Origin: CAZWSX01 sp964636985
GTDB lineage: Bacteria > Planctomycetota > Planctomycetia > Pirellulales > Pirellulaceae
DNA length: 64,000 nucleotides
Assembly (NCBI GenBank): GCA_964636985.1
Contig: CAZWSX010000013.1
Span: 62,001-126,000, forward strand
Direction of reading: 5' to 3'
The notes below the pieces were generated by a model. The model was not told the origin of the DNA. It was given only the letters and a program-made list of their open reading frames with translations, and made no database searches. Shown piece by piece: positions 27,310 to 37,900 of the stretch (its first letter is position 1; each line of letters starts with the position of its first letter). A program made the position numbers and the translations under genes.

Positions 27310-29801
27310 GGCTCGTTCCTTCCGATGGATTCGCCCGCTGGCGAGGATAGGCGTTGTTTTTGGAACGGGGCCGATTCGAAAACGCCTTGCATCAGGGCGC
27401 TGAATCGTCCGTTGTTTTCGATTAACCGTTCGACAATGAGATCGACCGTGTGTTCGTCGCTTGGTTCCAGTCCGCGGCCGATTGCATAGATCAACATCTT
27501 CTCGGTCACGCAACGATAGAAATCGGCAGCGTGCTGCTCCCGAAGGACCTTCTTAAGTTCGCGAATATCGCGAAACTCTTCGCCGGTGATCAGTTTCCCA
27601 GCGGCGTCGATCGGCTGTTCCTTTTCTTTCTCGCGCCACATCCCCAGCGCATTGAAATTCTCGAGCGCGATCCCCAGTGGGTCCATTCGTGAATGGCACG
27701 AACTGCACAGCGCCGACTCGCGATGCGACGCGAGCAATTCCCGCAACAAAGGCTCGCGCCCCTCAAACTTCTTGGCCGACTCCTCCAATTCGGGAACATT
27801 CGCCGGGGCTGGCGGCGTTGGAGTTCCCAGAATGTTCTCCAACACGAACAATCCACGTTTGACGGGCGAAGTGCGCGTTGGGTTCGACGTTACCAGCAAC
27901 ATCGATCCATGCGTCAAAATGCCGCCGCGGGGACTATTGGCAGGTAGCGTTACCCGCCGCATGTCGTTTCCTTTTACGTCGGGTATTTCGTACAGCAAGG
28001 CCAGTCGCTCGTTCACGAACGTGTAATCGCAATCGAGCAAGTCGAGCAGGCTGCGATCCTCTTTGGCGATGTACTCCACGCACATCTCCGTCTCGCGGCG
28101 CATCGAGCGCTTCATCTCGTCGTTAAAGCGATCGTAAATCGCCCGAAACTCGCCGAAGCGTTTGCGAATCGCCATATCCTCAGGCGAGAGCTCTCTGCTC
28201 AACGGCCGACCGCGACGATTGCGAAACTGCTCGCGAAGCCGCTCGTACTCTTCCTGGTGCCCCAAGATCACGATTGGATCAACGGATACCTGCGTCACGT
28301 CGCGCGTCCGGAGCCATTGCCCCACGAAGTTGCGCACAAACTCGTCGGCCTTCGGACTGGCCATCATCCGCTTGATCTGCGCCGGCAACTCCTTCCGCAA
28401 CAGGCCCGAGTCGGCGAGCTCGGTCAGTTCCTCGTCGGGCATCGTCGACCACAGAAAGTACGACAGCCGCGAAGCGAGCGCAAACTCGTCGACGAGCGCG
28501 AAAGGCGATTCGCTTGCGGCCGGACCCACTGGCTCTAAGCGAAACAAGAACTTCGGCGACGCGAGCACCGCGACCATCGCGTGCGAGATCCCCTCCTCAA
28601 ACGTCTTGCCCTCCTGACCGTAAGTTTGCTCCGCCAATGTCACCAGTCGCGAAATGGCACCCGCCTCGACAGGCCGACGGTACGCACGAGTCGCGAACTT
28701 GCGCAGAATCTCTTCGGCGTAAGCACGCCGCTCGTCTAGCGAAGCTGGTGGCTCGTCGCGCGTGAAGAATCGCTCGTACCCTCGCGGGTGAACAAGCTTC
28801 GTGGTCCCGCGCGGGCCTTCCGCGCGAACCGAGTTCACCTCGAACCACGCGTCGGTCGAACCTTGATCGAGTCCGACTCGCGGCTCCCCTTCCTTGGGTG
28901 CCGTCCCTTCGATCGGCGTCAGCTCAAAGACCAACTCGTGCTCGCCCGGCTCCCAGGCTTCGGCAAACTGGTACGTGAACCGCTTGTTTTCGTCCCAACC
29001 ATATTCATGTCGCCCACGATCTTGCCCATCAAGTGTGAACTGGACGTGATAGCGGGCAGGATCGAAGTCGAACGTCCCGTGGCACTTAACCACGAACGTC
29101 ACGTCGTACGTGCCCTGGTCGTGAATCGTGAACCGCCGCTTGACCGTCGAAGGTTTTTTGCCCGGCAGGTGCGTCCCGTTGATCTTGCCGCTTTCGTCGG
29201 CGAAGTCTTTGCCGAACCATTCCTGCGACGGCATCACCCAGGTCTTCTTGGGAACCGCCTGATCGACGATGGTCTGCGCCGAACGCAAATACTTTTCCAA
29301 GAGCAACGGCGACATGCTGAGCGCATCGGCGACATTGTCGAACCCGTGGCCCGAGTCGTCAGGCGGAAAGACAATTGCAGCATCGAACTTGACGCCCGTC
29401 AGCTGTTCGACGCTGTTGGCATATTCGCGGCGATTGAGGCGGCGCACGCCAATCCGGCCGGGATCGACATCGGCGCTGTTGATCTTAAAGACATCGAACT
29501 TGATCCACGACGCGATCGACTTCTGTTCCTCGTCGGTGGGACGTTCGTTCCCAACCGGCGGCATGACGCCGGCGCGTAGATTCTTGAGAACCTTCCACCA
29601 AGAGCCGATGTTCTCGTGCTGATTATCCTGCGTCAGCAAACCGGCGAGGTCGAGGTTTCCCTCCTTCGTTTCGCCGTTGTGACACTCGACACAATACTTC
29701 TTCACCAAATCTCGCACCGCGGTGTCGTCAGCCAGACAAACATTCGCAGCGCACCAAAGCGTGACAGCGGCAATGGCGAATTGTCGGCAGGGGAGCGTCA
29801 C
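27306..29801 (-). CDS. DUF1592-family planctomycete cytochrome c protein
   Basis: About 831 residues from the GTG at 29799-29801; a TTG two codons upstream is possible. Signal peptide (AIAAVTLWCAANVCLA), then a cytochrome-like N-terminus with CVECH near residue 37. The domain string follows the DUF1587 / DUF1595 / DUF1592 / DUF1588 / DUF1585 architecture: RRLNRREYANSVEQLTG, FATRAYRRPV, SRLSYFLWSTMPDEEL, RGGILTHGSMLLVTSNPTRTSPVKRG, CSSCHSRMDPLGIALENF and the C-terminal KMLIYAIGRGLEPSD. A carbohydrate-binding-like segment lies near residues 200-310. The two Cys pairs CVECH and CSSCH suggest up to two heme c sites. The gene overlaps the DUF1552 gene by ATGA. The likely role is envelope oxidation of an unknown polymer. 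Confidence 0.9.
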   Translation of the reverse strand: MTLPCRQFAIAAVTLWCAANVCLADDTAVRDLVKKYCVECHNGETKEGNLDLAGLLTQDNQHENIGSWWKVLKNLRAGVMPPVGNERPTDEEQKSIASWIKFDVFKINSADVDPGRIGVRRLNRREYANSVEQLTGVKFDAAIVFPPDDSGHGFDNVADALSMSPLLLEKYLRSAQTIVDQAVPKKTWVMPSQEWFGKDFADESGKINGTHLPGKKPSTVKRRFTIHDQGTYDVTFVVKCHGTFDFDPARYHVQFTLDGQDRGRHEYGWDENKRFTYQFAEAWEPGEHELVFELTPIEGTAPKEGEPRVGLDQGSTDAWFEVNSVRAEGPRGTTKLVHPRGYERFFTRDEPPASLDERRAYAEEILRKFATRAYRRPVEAGAISRLVTLAEQTYGQEGKTFEEGISHAMVAVLASPKFLFRLEPVGPAASESPFALVDEFALASRLSYFLWSTMPDEELTELADSGLLRKELPAQIKRMMASPKADEFVRNFVGQWLRTRDVTQVSVDPIVILGHQEEYERLREQFRNRRGRPLSRELSPEDMAIRKRFGEFRAIYDRFNDEMKRSMRRETEMCVEYIAKEDRSLLDLLDCDYTFVNERLALLYEIPDVKGNDMRRVTLPANSPRGGILTHGSMLLVTSNPTRTSPVKRGLFVLENILGTPTPPAPANVPELEESAKKFEGREPLLRELLASHRESALCSSCHSRMDPLGIALENFNALGMWREKEKEQPIDAAGKLITGEEFRDIRELKKVLREQHAADFYRCVTEKMLIYAIGRGLEPSDEHTVDLIVERLIENNGRFSALMQGVFESAPFQKQRLSSPAGESIGRNEP

Positions 29802-29938
29802 AGGCAAGACTTTCGTCGGCGGGAGAGGGCGGAACCTATCTATGCTAAGGGCGACGGTTTGCTACCGTCAACGAATCCCCGTCGGCCCAACGTTTTTGGA
29901 AAGATTTCTCAGTTCAACACCGATTCTTGAGCGAAGTT

Positions 29939-31414
29939 TCACTCCCCTTCCCGCGCGGCGTAACGGCCGCTCTTCTTATTCGGGTCGAAGTCGCCATTGG
30001 CCGTGGGGAACTTTGCCCCCACCTCTTTCTGCCAGGCGTGAAGTTTGGCTCGCAGCGATTGCACCCGATCTGGCTCGCTTGCTGCCAAATCGGTTTGCTC
30101 GCTGAGATCGTTGGCAAGGTTGAATAGCTGCACGCGATCATCCTCGTACCACTCAATGAGCTTCCAATCGCCCATGCGAATGGCTGCACCTGGTGCGCCG
30201 CCTTGATTGCCGTAGTGGGGATAATGCCAAAAGAGCGGTCGCTCGGCCAACGATTCCCCGCGCAGCAAGGGAACGAGGCTCTGGCCATCGAGAGCATGGC
30301 TCTTCGGCGGAGGAGCGCCGATTGATTCGAGCAAGGTCGGCATCAAGTCCGGACTGCAAACAGGCGTCGAGACTTCCATTCCTGGTTTGACGACCTTCGG
30401 CCAGCGAACCAAAAACGGAACGCGAATTCCCCCTTCGTAAAGCCAACCCTTGCCGCCGCGGAGGGGGAGATTCGACGTCGGCCAACCTTCGCTGGTTGAG
30501 AGACCACCATTGTCACTGGTGAAGAGGACGATCGTGTTGTCGGCCAAGCCAAGTTCATCGAGCTTCGCCAACACTTTACCGACCGCCTGGTCCATCGCTT
30601 CGACCATCGCCGCATACACGGCGTGATTCTGAACGAGCCGCACATCGCGCGTATCTTCCTTGCCCCATTTGGTAGTCAGGCCGAGTTGCGTACGTTTCGC
30701 CTCGTACTTTTGTTTGAGATCCTCGCGCGCCATCAGCGGCGTGTGCACACAGTAAAGGGCAAAGTAAGCGAAGAACGGCCGATCCTTGTTATCGTCAATG
30801 AACTTGACCGTTTCGCTCGCCAATCGATCGGGCAAGTGCTCACCCGGCGGACCATCGGCCAGTCGCGCGTTGCCATAGGGAGAGAAATACCGCTTGCCGC
30901 CGTAGGGTCCTCCTTTATCGACTCCGCCCCTGTTGATGTCGAAGCCTTGGCTCTCAGGCCAATATCCTTCCGGACCCAGGTGCCACTTGCCCGCGAAGAA
31001 CGTTGCGTATCCGGCACTCTTCAAGACTTTAGCCAACGTGGGCGTCTCAAGCGAAAGGCGATCCGCATACGATGCAGGCAACAGCTTGGTATTTCGCTTC
31101 CAATCTTCGGGCTTGAGAGGCGCGCCGATGTAGTCGGTAATTCCAGATCGCTGCGGCCATTGCCCGGTCATCAGGCTGGCCCGAGTCGGCGAGCAAACCG
31201 GGCAAGCCGAGTAGGCATCGGTGAACCGTGCTCCTTCTTTCGCCAGCCGATCGATGTTGGGCGTCTCGTAGAATGTGCTCCCGTAACAGCCTAAGTCGCG
31301 CTGCCCCAGGTCGTCGGCCAGGAAGACGACCACGTTGGGTGGAGCGGCGTCCAGCGGAATCACCCACGCAAACAGGATAACAACGAAGAGGACGATCAGC
31401 TTCAACCTGCTCAT
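29939..31414 (-). CDS. Sulfatase (arylsulfatase family), exported
   Basis: 491 residues with an N-terminal signal peptide (LIVLFVVILFAWVIPLDA). The formylglycine motif CSPTR lies at 74-78, so maturation by a formylglycine-generating enzyme is expected (none in this window). Other sulfatase signatures: VVVFLADDLGQRDLGCYG (calcium-binding Asp pair), TPNIDRLAKEGARFTDAY, FFAGKWHLGPEGYWP, VLFTSDNGGLST. It resembles the N-acetylgalactosamine/arylsulfatase group acting on sulfated polysaccharides; the exact substrate cannot be read. It follows the second sulfatase by 10 bases and precedes DUF1592/DUF1552 by about 137 bases, so these four may form one unit. Confidence 0.93.
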   Translation of the reverse strand: MSRLKLIVLFVVILFAWVIPLDAAPPNVVVFLADDLGQRDLGCYGSTFYETPNIDRLAKEGARFTDAYSACPVCSPTRASLMTGQWPQRSGITDYIGAPLKPEDWKRNTKLLPASYADRLSLETPTLAKVLKSAGYATFFAGKWHLGPEGYWPESQGFDINRGGVDKGGPYGGKRYFSPYGNARLADGPPGEHLPDRLASETVKFIDDNKDRPFFAYFALYCVHTPLMAREDLKQKYEAKRTQLGLTTKWGKEDTRDVRLVQNHAVYAAMVEAMDQAVGKVLAKLDELGLADNTIVLFTSDNGGLSTSEGWPTSNLPLRGGKGWLYEGGIRVPFLVRWPKVVKPGMEVSTPVCSPDLMPTLLESIGAPPPKSHALDGQSLVPLLRGESLAERPLFWHYPHYGNQGGAPGAAIRMGDWKLIEWYEDDRVQLFNLANDLSEQTDLAASEPDRVQSLRAKLHAWQKEVGAKFPTANGDFDPNKKSGRYAAREGE

Positions 31415-31424
31415 GTTTCCCCTT

Positions 31425-32945
31425 TCACTCAGGGACCGGATCGTCGCGGCGAATTAACTCGCCTTCCCAGGTCGCTTCGTCAGCGGCGGCATCGTAGGTC
31501 AGCACGCGATGAGCACTCTTCGCCGCCGGTGGAACATCGATTTTCGGCAGCCACTTGCGATGCTCGGCGATGATGCTCGCGTTCTCTGGTTTGGCAACGA
31601 CGTTGTGCCATTCGTTCGGATCGCTCCGGTGGTCGTAAAGCTCCTCAGTTCCGTCGGCATAGCGAATATATCGCCAGTGCTCGCTGCGAACGGCATGGTT
31701 CCCTTGATTGTGCGAAGTGAGGGCCGGCCGCTCACGTTTTGTTTTCGCGTCTTTCAATTGCGGCACCAGACTGATTCCTTCCAGATCGTCGCGAGCCGGC
31801 AAGTTGCATAGCTCGATCAACGTTGGATAGATGTCGAGCAGTTCCGCCGGCTGCGTGCAGCGTCTCCCTCTGGCAATTCCGGGCCCAGCAAAAATCAGGG
31901 GCACCCGCGTCGATTCTTCCCACAGCGTGTTTTTGCCGGTGATCCCTTTTTCGCCCAAGTGCCAGCCGTGATCGCCCCACACAACCACGATGGTGTTGTC
32001 GGCGAGGCCCGCGTCTTCCAGTGCGCCTAGCATGCGGCCAATTTGGGCGTCGACAAAACTGGTGCAAGCCAGGTAACTGCGAACCAGATTCCGCCACTGG
32101 TTGTTTTCTCGCACCCACTTCAATCGCGGTTCCGGCAACTTCCAATGCAGGTACCAACTGAACCGAGGCGTGTCGTCACGATCGCTGTCTAAAATCGTCG
32201 GAAGCACCGTGTCATCGTCGGGATACAAATCGAACCATGGCTGCGTCGCATAACAGGGTACGTGCGGCAGAAAAAACCCAGTCGCCAAAAAGAAAGGCTG
32301 GTCCTTCGGAGCGCTCTTGATCTGCTCGATAGCCCAACTGGCGATCTGGTAATCCCCTTTGTCCTCGTCGCGATGAGGAAACACGCCCCAATCCATGAGC
32401 GGGTGATTACCCATTGGCGTATCGCCGATCAACTTCTGTTCGGGCTTGGCGCCGAGTCCGCCCGCTGGCCCCCATACGTCGAACTCGTTGGCCCGCTCCT
32501 GCGGTCCGCCGACGCCGCCGTGGTAAACCTTGCCAGTAGTTAACGTTCGATATCCATGGGCCCGAAAATGTTGCGGCAGGGTGACGCGATCCTTCCAGTC
32601 CGGAAGTGTGCGAAACCACGGCTCTAATCCGTACACACCGGTGGTTGTCGATCGCAGGCCGGTGAGCAGACTGGTCCGTGATGGATTGCACAAAGGTGCC
32701 TGGCAATGAGCGTTCAGAAAGACGGTCCCGCGTGCCGCCAGGCGGTCGAACTGCGGCGTCTTCGCCAACGGATGTCCCCCCAGACTTCCCACCCAATCGT
32801 TTTGATCGTCGATGGCGATGAACAAAACGTTTGGCCGATCCGCAGCTACGGCAAGGTTCGCGCCCCAAGTCGCGAGAAAAGCGGATACGAAAATCCATTG
32901 GGCGCAGCAGAAAGCCGATCGGCAAGTCATAAGGTGGGTATCCAT
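31425..32945 (-). CDS. Sulfatase (iduronate-2-sulfatase-like), exported
   Basis: 506 residues from the ATG at 32943-32945 (AAGG just upstream); ATGs at 32930 and 32990 and a GTG at 32996 are alternatives. Signal peptide ending in ATWGANLAVAA. The formylglycine motif is CNPSR (about 86-90). NVLFIAIDDQNDWVGSLGGHP, TPQFDRLAARG, FLPHVPCYATQPWFDLYP and VVWGDHGWHLGEKGITGKNTLWEESTRVP are typical of iduronate-2-sulfatase-like enzymes. It likely removes sulfate esters from polysaccharides in the periplasm or at the surface. It differs clearly from the neighbouring sulfatase, so this is not a recent tandem duplication. Confidence 0.92.
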   Translation of the reverse strand: MDTHLMTCRSAFCCAQWIFVSAFLATWGANLAVAADRPNVLFIAIDDQNDWVGSLGGHPLAKTPQFDRLAARGTVFLNAHCQAPLCNPSRTSLLTGLRSTTTGVYGLEPWFRTLPDWKDRVTLPQHFRAHGYRTLTTGKVYHGGVGGPQERANEFDVWGPAGGLGAKPEQKLIGDTPMGNHPLMDWGVFPHRDEDKGDYQIASWAIEQIKSAPKDQPFFLATGFFLPHVPCYATQPWFDLYPDDDTVLPTILDSDRDDTPRFSWYLHWKLPEPRLKWVRENNQWRNLVRSYLACTSFVDAQIGRMLGALEDAGLADNTIVVVWGDHGWHLGEKGITGKNTLWEESTRVPLIFAGPGIARGRRCTQPAELLDIYPTLIELCNLPARDDLEGISLVPQLKDAKTKRERPALTSHNQGNHAVRSEHWRYIRYADGTEELYDHRSDPNEWHNVVAKPENASIIAEHRKWLPKIDVPPAAKSAHRVLTYDAAADEATWEGELIRRDDPVPE

Positions 32946-33124
32946 CAGCCTTATTGTCGTCGCGGCGGTAATTCGCCGCCACTGCGTCATACTCACGAGA
33001 ATTTCACAAAAACTGCGTAGACTTTTCTCCGCGAACGGCCTGACGCGCAGGGTCGGAGCGTTCGAACCCCTCCGAACCTATCTCCATTTCTCGAACCCGC
33101 GCGAGCATTTCCGCGCCGACGGCC

Positions 33125-34894
33125 ATGACTCGCATGCTCCCGCCTCTGATCCACCCGCAAGTTGTCGGCGAAACGGAGCGCCGCGCGTACAAGGCCATCC
33201 GATCCGCAATCGATTCCGAAGGGTGGATCTGCTTGCATTGTCTCGCGTTGCCCGACGTTCCCCGAACGCGCCGTCCCGATGCCGACTACGTTCTGCTGAC
33301 GCCGATGGGCGTGTTCGTCATCGATATCTGCGGGGGCGGATATCAACTGGAAGGGCTGGGATGGCGACATGCCAACCGCTTCGGCGAAACTGTTTTGCGG
33401 ACCACCAACCCCTTCGACCGTGCCGCCGGGGCCGCTTCGCAAATGGAAGGCTGGGCCGTGCGAACGTTCGGCAAATCGCATCGGTTGGCCCGCATCACTT
33501 ACGGCTACGGCGTCATCTCGCCTGAGAGTGTGTTCGATCAGTACGGCCACTCCGGAAATCGCACGCTGGTATACGACCCGCGCGACCACGAAGTCCAATT
33601 CACCGATTTCATTCGGCGTTTGGCCAAGCACTTCGCTTCCAACGACTCGTGGCCGCGCGAGCAACCCACTCGCGAAGAACTGGAACTGCTGGCCAAACGC
33701 CTGCGATGCGACTTCGACCTGATCCCACCCATCGGTGCCGACCTCGTCAAAAAGCCGATGGGCGTCATCATGCCGACAACCGAGCAATACGCCGTTCTCG
33801 ACGCCAACGACTCACGCGATGAACATCGCCTCGTCGTTCGCGGCCCAGCCGGCGTCGGGAAGACGACGCTTGTTGTCGAATGTGCGGTTCGCGAGACAAT
33901 TCGATACGCCACACGCACCTTGATTCTGACCTACAACCGGCTCCTGGCTGCGTATCTCAACCACGTCGTCAAGGTCCGCTTTCCGGATGCCAAGTTCGAA
34001 GCCTGGTCGGTGTATGCCTTCTTCGACCAGTTGATCCGCAAGGCGCATTTAGGAGACGAACTTCGCCTGGCTCGACAAGATAAGACGGACGAGGAAGTCT
34101 ACGGAGATGTCTTCCCGCAATTCGCCCAACGGGCATTGTCGATGTTGCCCATCAAGAAGTACGGATCGCTGTTCCTCGATGAGGCGCAGGATTACTTGCG
34201 GCAATCGGTTCTCGATACGCTCGACCTCGTGCTCGAAGGTGGAATGCGTGGCGGCCGCTGGCGGGCGTTTTTCGATGCCAACAAGCAAGGGGGCATCTAC
34301 GGCACCAACGAACCCGAAACGATTCGTTCGCTGGCACAAAACGCCAAGGTGATCTCGCTCACGCGAAATTTGCGTTCGACCGCATCAATTTCCGAAGGCA
34401 TCGACCGGATCGTGGCGCCGCGGATGTCGGCCGATTCCGAACGGGAAGGCCCCGCGATCGAAGTCGCCTGGCACACCGTCGCGCACGACGAGAAAAAAGT
34501 ATTACGAGGCCTGATCTATCGGCTCTACAAAGAAGGCATCCCCGCCGGGCGAATCACGATTCTTTCGCCAAAGCCTTCTTCCCAGGTCTGTGCCCGTAAA
34601 GTCTCCGATCCGCCCATTGCACCAATGACCGAGGAAGACGTCTTTCCCGTAGTGGCCGGGACATCTCTCGCGACGATGTACTCGACCATTTCGCTCTTCA
34701 AAGGGCTCGAGAACGATCACATCATTTTGACTGATATCGAAGGCGTCTCCGGCCCCGTTTGGCGAGCCATTCTTTACGCCGGCATGTCGCGAGCACGCGT
34801 CGGATTGTACATCTTGCTGCCTGCGACGCTCCGCGACGAATACGAAAACCTCTCCGCGCACGGCGGGCAATCGTCGACTTCCATGCTCCTGTAA
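33125..34894 (+). CDS. NERD-domain / UvrD-like superfamily 1 helicase
   Basis: 589 residues, no signal peptide, cytoplasmic. The N-terminal 170 residues resemble the NERD nuclease-related domain: GETERRAYKAI (Glu 16), PDADYVLLTPMGVFVIDIC (Asp 52/54, Asp 67). The usual Lys after the last acidic residue appears to be Cys 69, so nuclease activity is doubtful. A UvrD/Rep-type core follows: Walker A GPAGVGKT (240-247), LTYNRLLAAYL, Walker B LDEAQD (351-356), LTRNLRSTASI, FKGLENDHIILT and YAGMSRARVGLY. NERD-helicase fusions are associated with DNA repair or anti-phage defence in other bacteria. It is flanked by unrelated genes here and divergent from the sulfatase operon. Confidence 0.82.
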   Translation: MTRMLPPLIHPQVVGETERRAYKAIRSAIDSEGWICLHCLALPDVPRTRRPDADYVLLTPMGVFVIDICGGGYQLEGLGWRHANRFGETVLRTTNPFDRAAGAASQMEGWAVRTFGKSHRLARITYGYGVISPESVFDQYGHSGNRTLVYDPRDHEVQFTDFIRRLAKHFASNDSWPREQPTREELELLAKRLRCDFDLIPPIGADLVKKPMGVIMPTTEQYAVLDANDSRDEHRLVVRGPAGVGKTTLVVECAVRETIRYATRTLILTYNRLLAAYLNHVVKVRFPDAKFEAWSVYAFFDQLIRKAHLGDELRLARQDKTDEEVYGDVFPQFAQRALSMLPIKKYGSLFLDEAQDYLRQSVLDTLDLVLEGGMRGGRWRAFFDANKQGGIYGTNEPETIRSLAQNAKVISLTRNLRSTASISEGIDRIVAPRMSADSEREGPAIEVAWHTVAHDEKKVLRGLIYRLYKEGIPAGRITILSPKPSSQVCARKVSDPPIAPMTEEDVFPVVAGTSLATMYSTISLFKGLENDHIILTDIEGVSGPVWRAILYAGMSRARVGLYILLPATLRDEYENLSAHGGQSSTSMLL

Positions 34895-34983
34895 ACCAGC
34901 TAGAACTATCGCGTTTCGGAAACGTCTCCACTAGACTCGAACCACCTCCGCAAGATGTCCGAGTCGCTCCAAGGAGACGTGGC

Positions 34984-37900
34984 GTGGGTTTGCATTGGCC
35001 AACGCGTAGCACCCTTTGCTCGTTCGCATTGTTCGTTCTGCTTGCGTTCTTTCTGATTGTCTGGCTGCCAGGCCGTTGCCTCGCTCAAGGATTGACGCCC
35101 GAAGAAGCCGTCGCGCGGATGAAACTTCCCGACGGGCTAGAAGCGTCGGTCGTCGCTGCCGAGCCCCTGGTCAAACAGCCCGTGGCGATCGAGTTTGACG
35201 ATCGCGGGCGTCTCTGGGTTATTCAATACTTGCAGTATCCCAACCCCGAGGGCCTCAAGCGGGTGACGGTCGATCGCTACTCACGGACCAACTACGACCG
35301 CGTTCCCGAACCGCCGCCGCAGGGACCGCGCGGGGCCGACCGGATCACGATTCTGGAAGATACCGACGGCGACGGCCGCGCCGATCGCAGCAAGGACTTT
35401 GTAAGCGGCCTGAATCTGACAAGTGGTTTCGCCTTTGGCCACGGCGGCGTTTTCGTCCTTAATGTTCCCTACTTGTTGTTCTATCCCGACCGCGACCGCA
35501 ACGACGTTCCTGACAGCGATCCCGAAGTATTGCTCACTGGATTCGGCATGGAAGACGCGCACAGCGTCGCCAATTCGCTCACGTTCGGTCCCGATGGCTG
35601 GCTTTACGGCTGTCAAGGCAGCACGGTCACGGCAAATATTCGCGGCATCGAGTTCCAGCAAGGCGTGTGGCGTTATCATCCCGTCACCAAAGCCTTCGAA
35701 CTGTTCTGCGAAGGCGGCGGCAACTCCTGGGGACTCGATTTCGACCGCACCGGGCAGCTGTTCTACAGCACCAACTGGGGCGGCTTCCGAATGTTGCACG
35801 CCATGCAGGGGGGCTACTACATCAAGTCGTTCGGAAAGCACGGGGCGCTGCACAATCCGCACGCATACGGCTACTTCGATCACGTGCCGCATGAGAGCCC
35901 GATCGGCGGGCATGTCACGGTGGGAGGCATCGTCTACCAAGGAGACAATCTACCGAAATCGTTTCGCGATACCTACATCGCCGGCGACTTGCTTGGGCAC
36001 GGGGTCTACTGGAGTACCATCGGCGAACGAGGCTCGACCGTGAAAACGTCTCACGCGGGCGAACTGCTGGCTGCCCACGATCCGTGGTTCGCATCGACCG
36101 ACGTCACCCTCGGCCCCGACGGCGCCGTCTACGTTTCCGATTGGCACGACGCCCGAACCGCGCATCCCGATCCGGATGCCGATTGGGATCGCACCAACGG
36201 CCGTATTTATCGCATCGCTGCCAAGGGAACGGCTACCGCCAAGTCGTTCGACCTGGCCAGACTTTCGCTCGACCAGCTCGTCGCGATGCACAGCCATCCC
36301 AGCCAGTTCTACGTGCGGCGTGCGCGGCAAGAGTTGGTCCGCCGGCGCGATCCGCGTAATACGGGTGCGATGACCGACGGCGAGATTCAGTCGCTTGTCG
36401 CGTTGTTTCTGAGAACGGCAACCGAGAGCGAGAACGAAATCGCCGCACTCGAAGCTCTCTGGACTTACCATTCGCTCGTCGGCATCGGGGAATCGCAGGC
36501 CCCGCCTTTGTTGCAAAGCAAACATCCTCCTGTGCGTGCCTGGACAATTCGATTTCTCGGTGACGCAGGAGAGCTCTCGCACGAAATGGCCGAGCGACTG
36601 GATGAACTCGCCGAGCAAGAGCCCGACATTCGCGTTCGCCAGCAAATCGCATGCAGCGCGCAGCGATTCCCTGCAGCCTTGGCGTTGCCCCTGATCAACG
36701 CCAATATCAATCGCGATCTGGACCAGGATTTCGCCGATCCCTACATGCCGCTCTTGTGGTGGTGGGCCGTCGAAAAGCATAGCGTCAGCGGTCGCGAAGA
36801 AGTTCTAAAACGATTCGTTCGTCCCACGCTCTGGAAATCTCGGCTGGGGCGCGATGTGCTATTAACGCGGCTGATCCGCCGCTATGCCGCCGAAAACACC
36901 TCGGCCGGGCTCGACTCGGTCGAGCGCCTCCTCAAGGCAGCGCCGGACGATCAAGCCCGCGACGCCCTGTGGTCGCATGTCCTGTTAGGTTGGCAGGAGC
37001 ACTCCAGCGGCGCGAACGACGAATGGATTTCGCAAGCACGGTCGCATGCATTCACACAAAGAGTTGCCGCCGCGCTGCACGCGTCGCCGACGAATAGCAC
37101 CCTACTTCACCTCGGCGTATTGCTCCGTCAGCCGGAAGCTATCGTGGCCGCAAACGCTCAGGCCTTCGATCCCAAGCAAGTCGTAGAACGGCGCATTGCC
37201 GCTTTCAAGATGCTCGGTCCACTGGGCAACAAGTCGTTCATCGAACCGGCGATTCAAGTCATCGAGTCGAGCCAGCCTGAACCGGTTCAGCTGGCGGCCC
37301 TCGACGTCTTGGCCGGTCTCGAAGATGCTCAATTGAGCCAGCAATTGGTCGAACTCCATGAAACCTCGACGTCGGCAGCAATCAAATCGCGGATTCGCGA
37401 CGTCCTGTTGGGGCGCATAGGCTCAGCCAAGGTCTGGCTGGCGGCGGTCGAAAGCGGCCGGATTACCCCCGCCGTGACGTCGCTCGAACAAATTCGCCGC
37501 GTCGCACTCCTAGGCGACGAATCGCTCGACAAGATCGTCGTCAAACATTGGGGCAAGCTCGATGGAGGCTCGCGCGAGGAAAAGCTTGCCGAAGTCCGCC
37601 GCCTGCAAAACGATATCCGCGCAGCACAAGGCGATTGGCACGCCGGCAAACAACTCTTCACCAAGCACTGCGCCGCCTGTCACACCATGTGGGGCGAGGG
37701 AGCCAAGATCGGCCCCGATCTCACGGCCGCCAACCGGCAAGACCGCGAGTTCCTGCTCATTAGCCTGGTCGACCCCAGCAGCGTAATCCGCAAGGAGTAC
37801 GTAAGCGTGGTGGTCAACACCAAGAGCGGCCGCATCCTTACGGGCATGCCGATCGCCCGAACCGACGCAGCCATCACACTGGCCGATGCCAAAGGACAAA

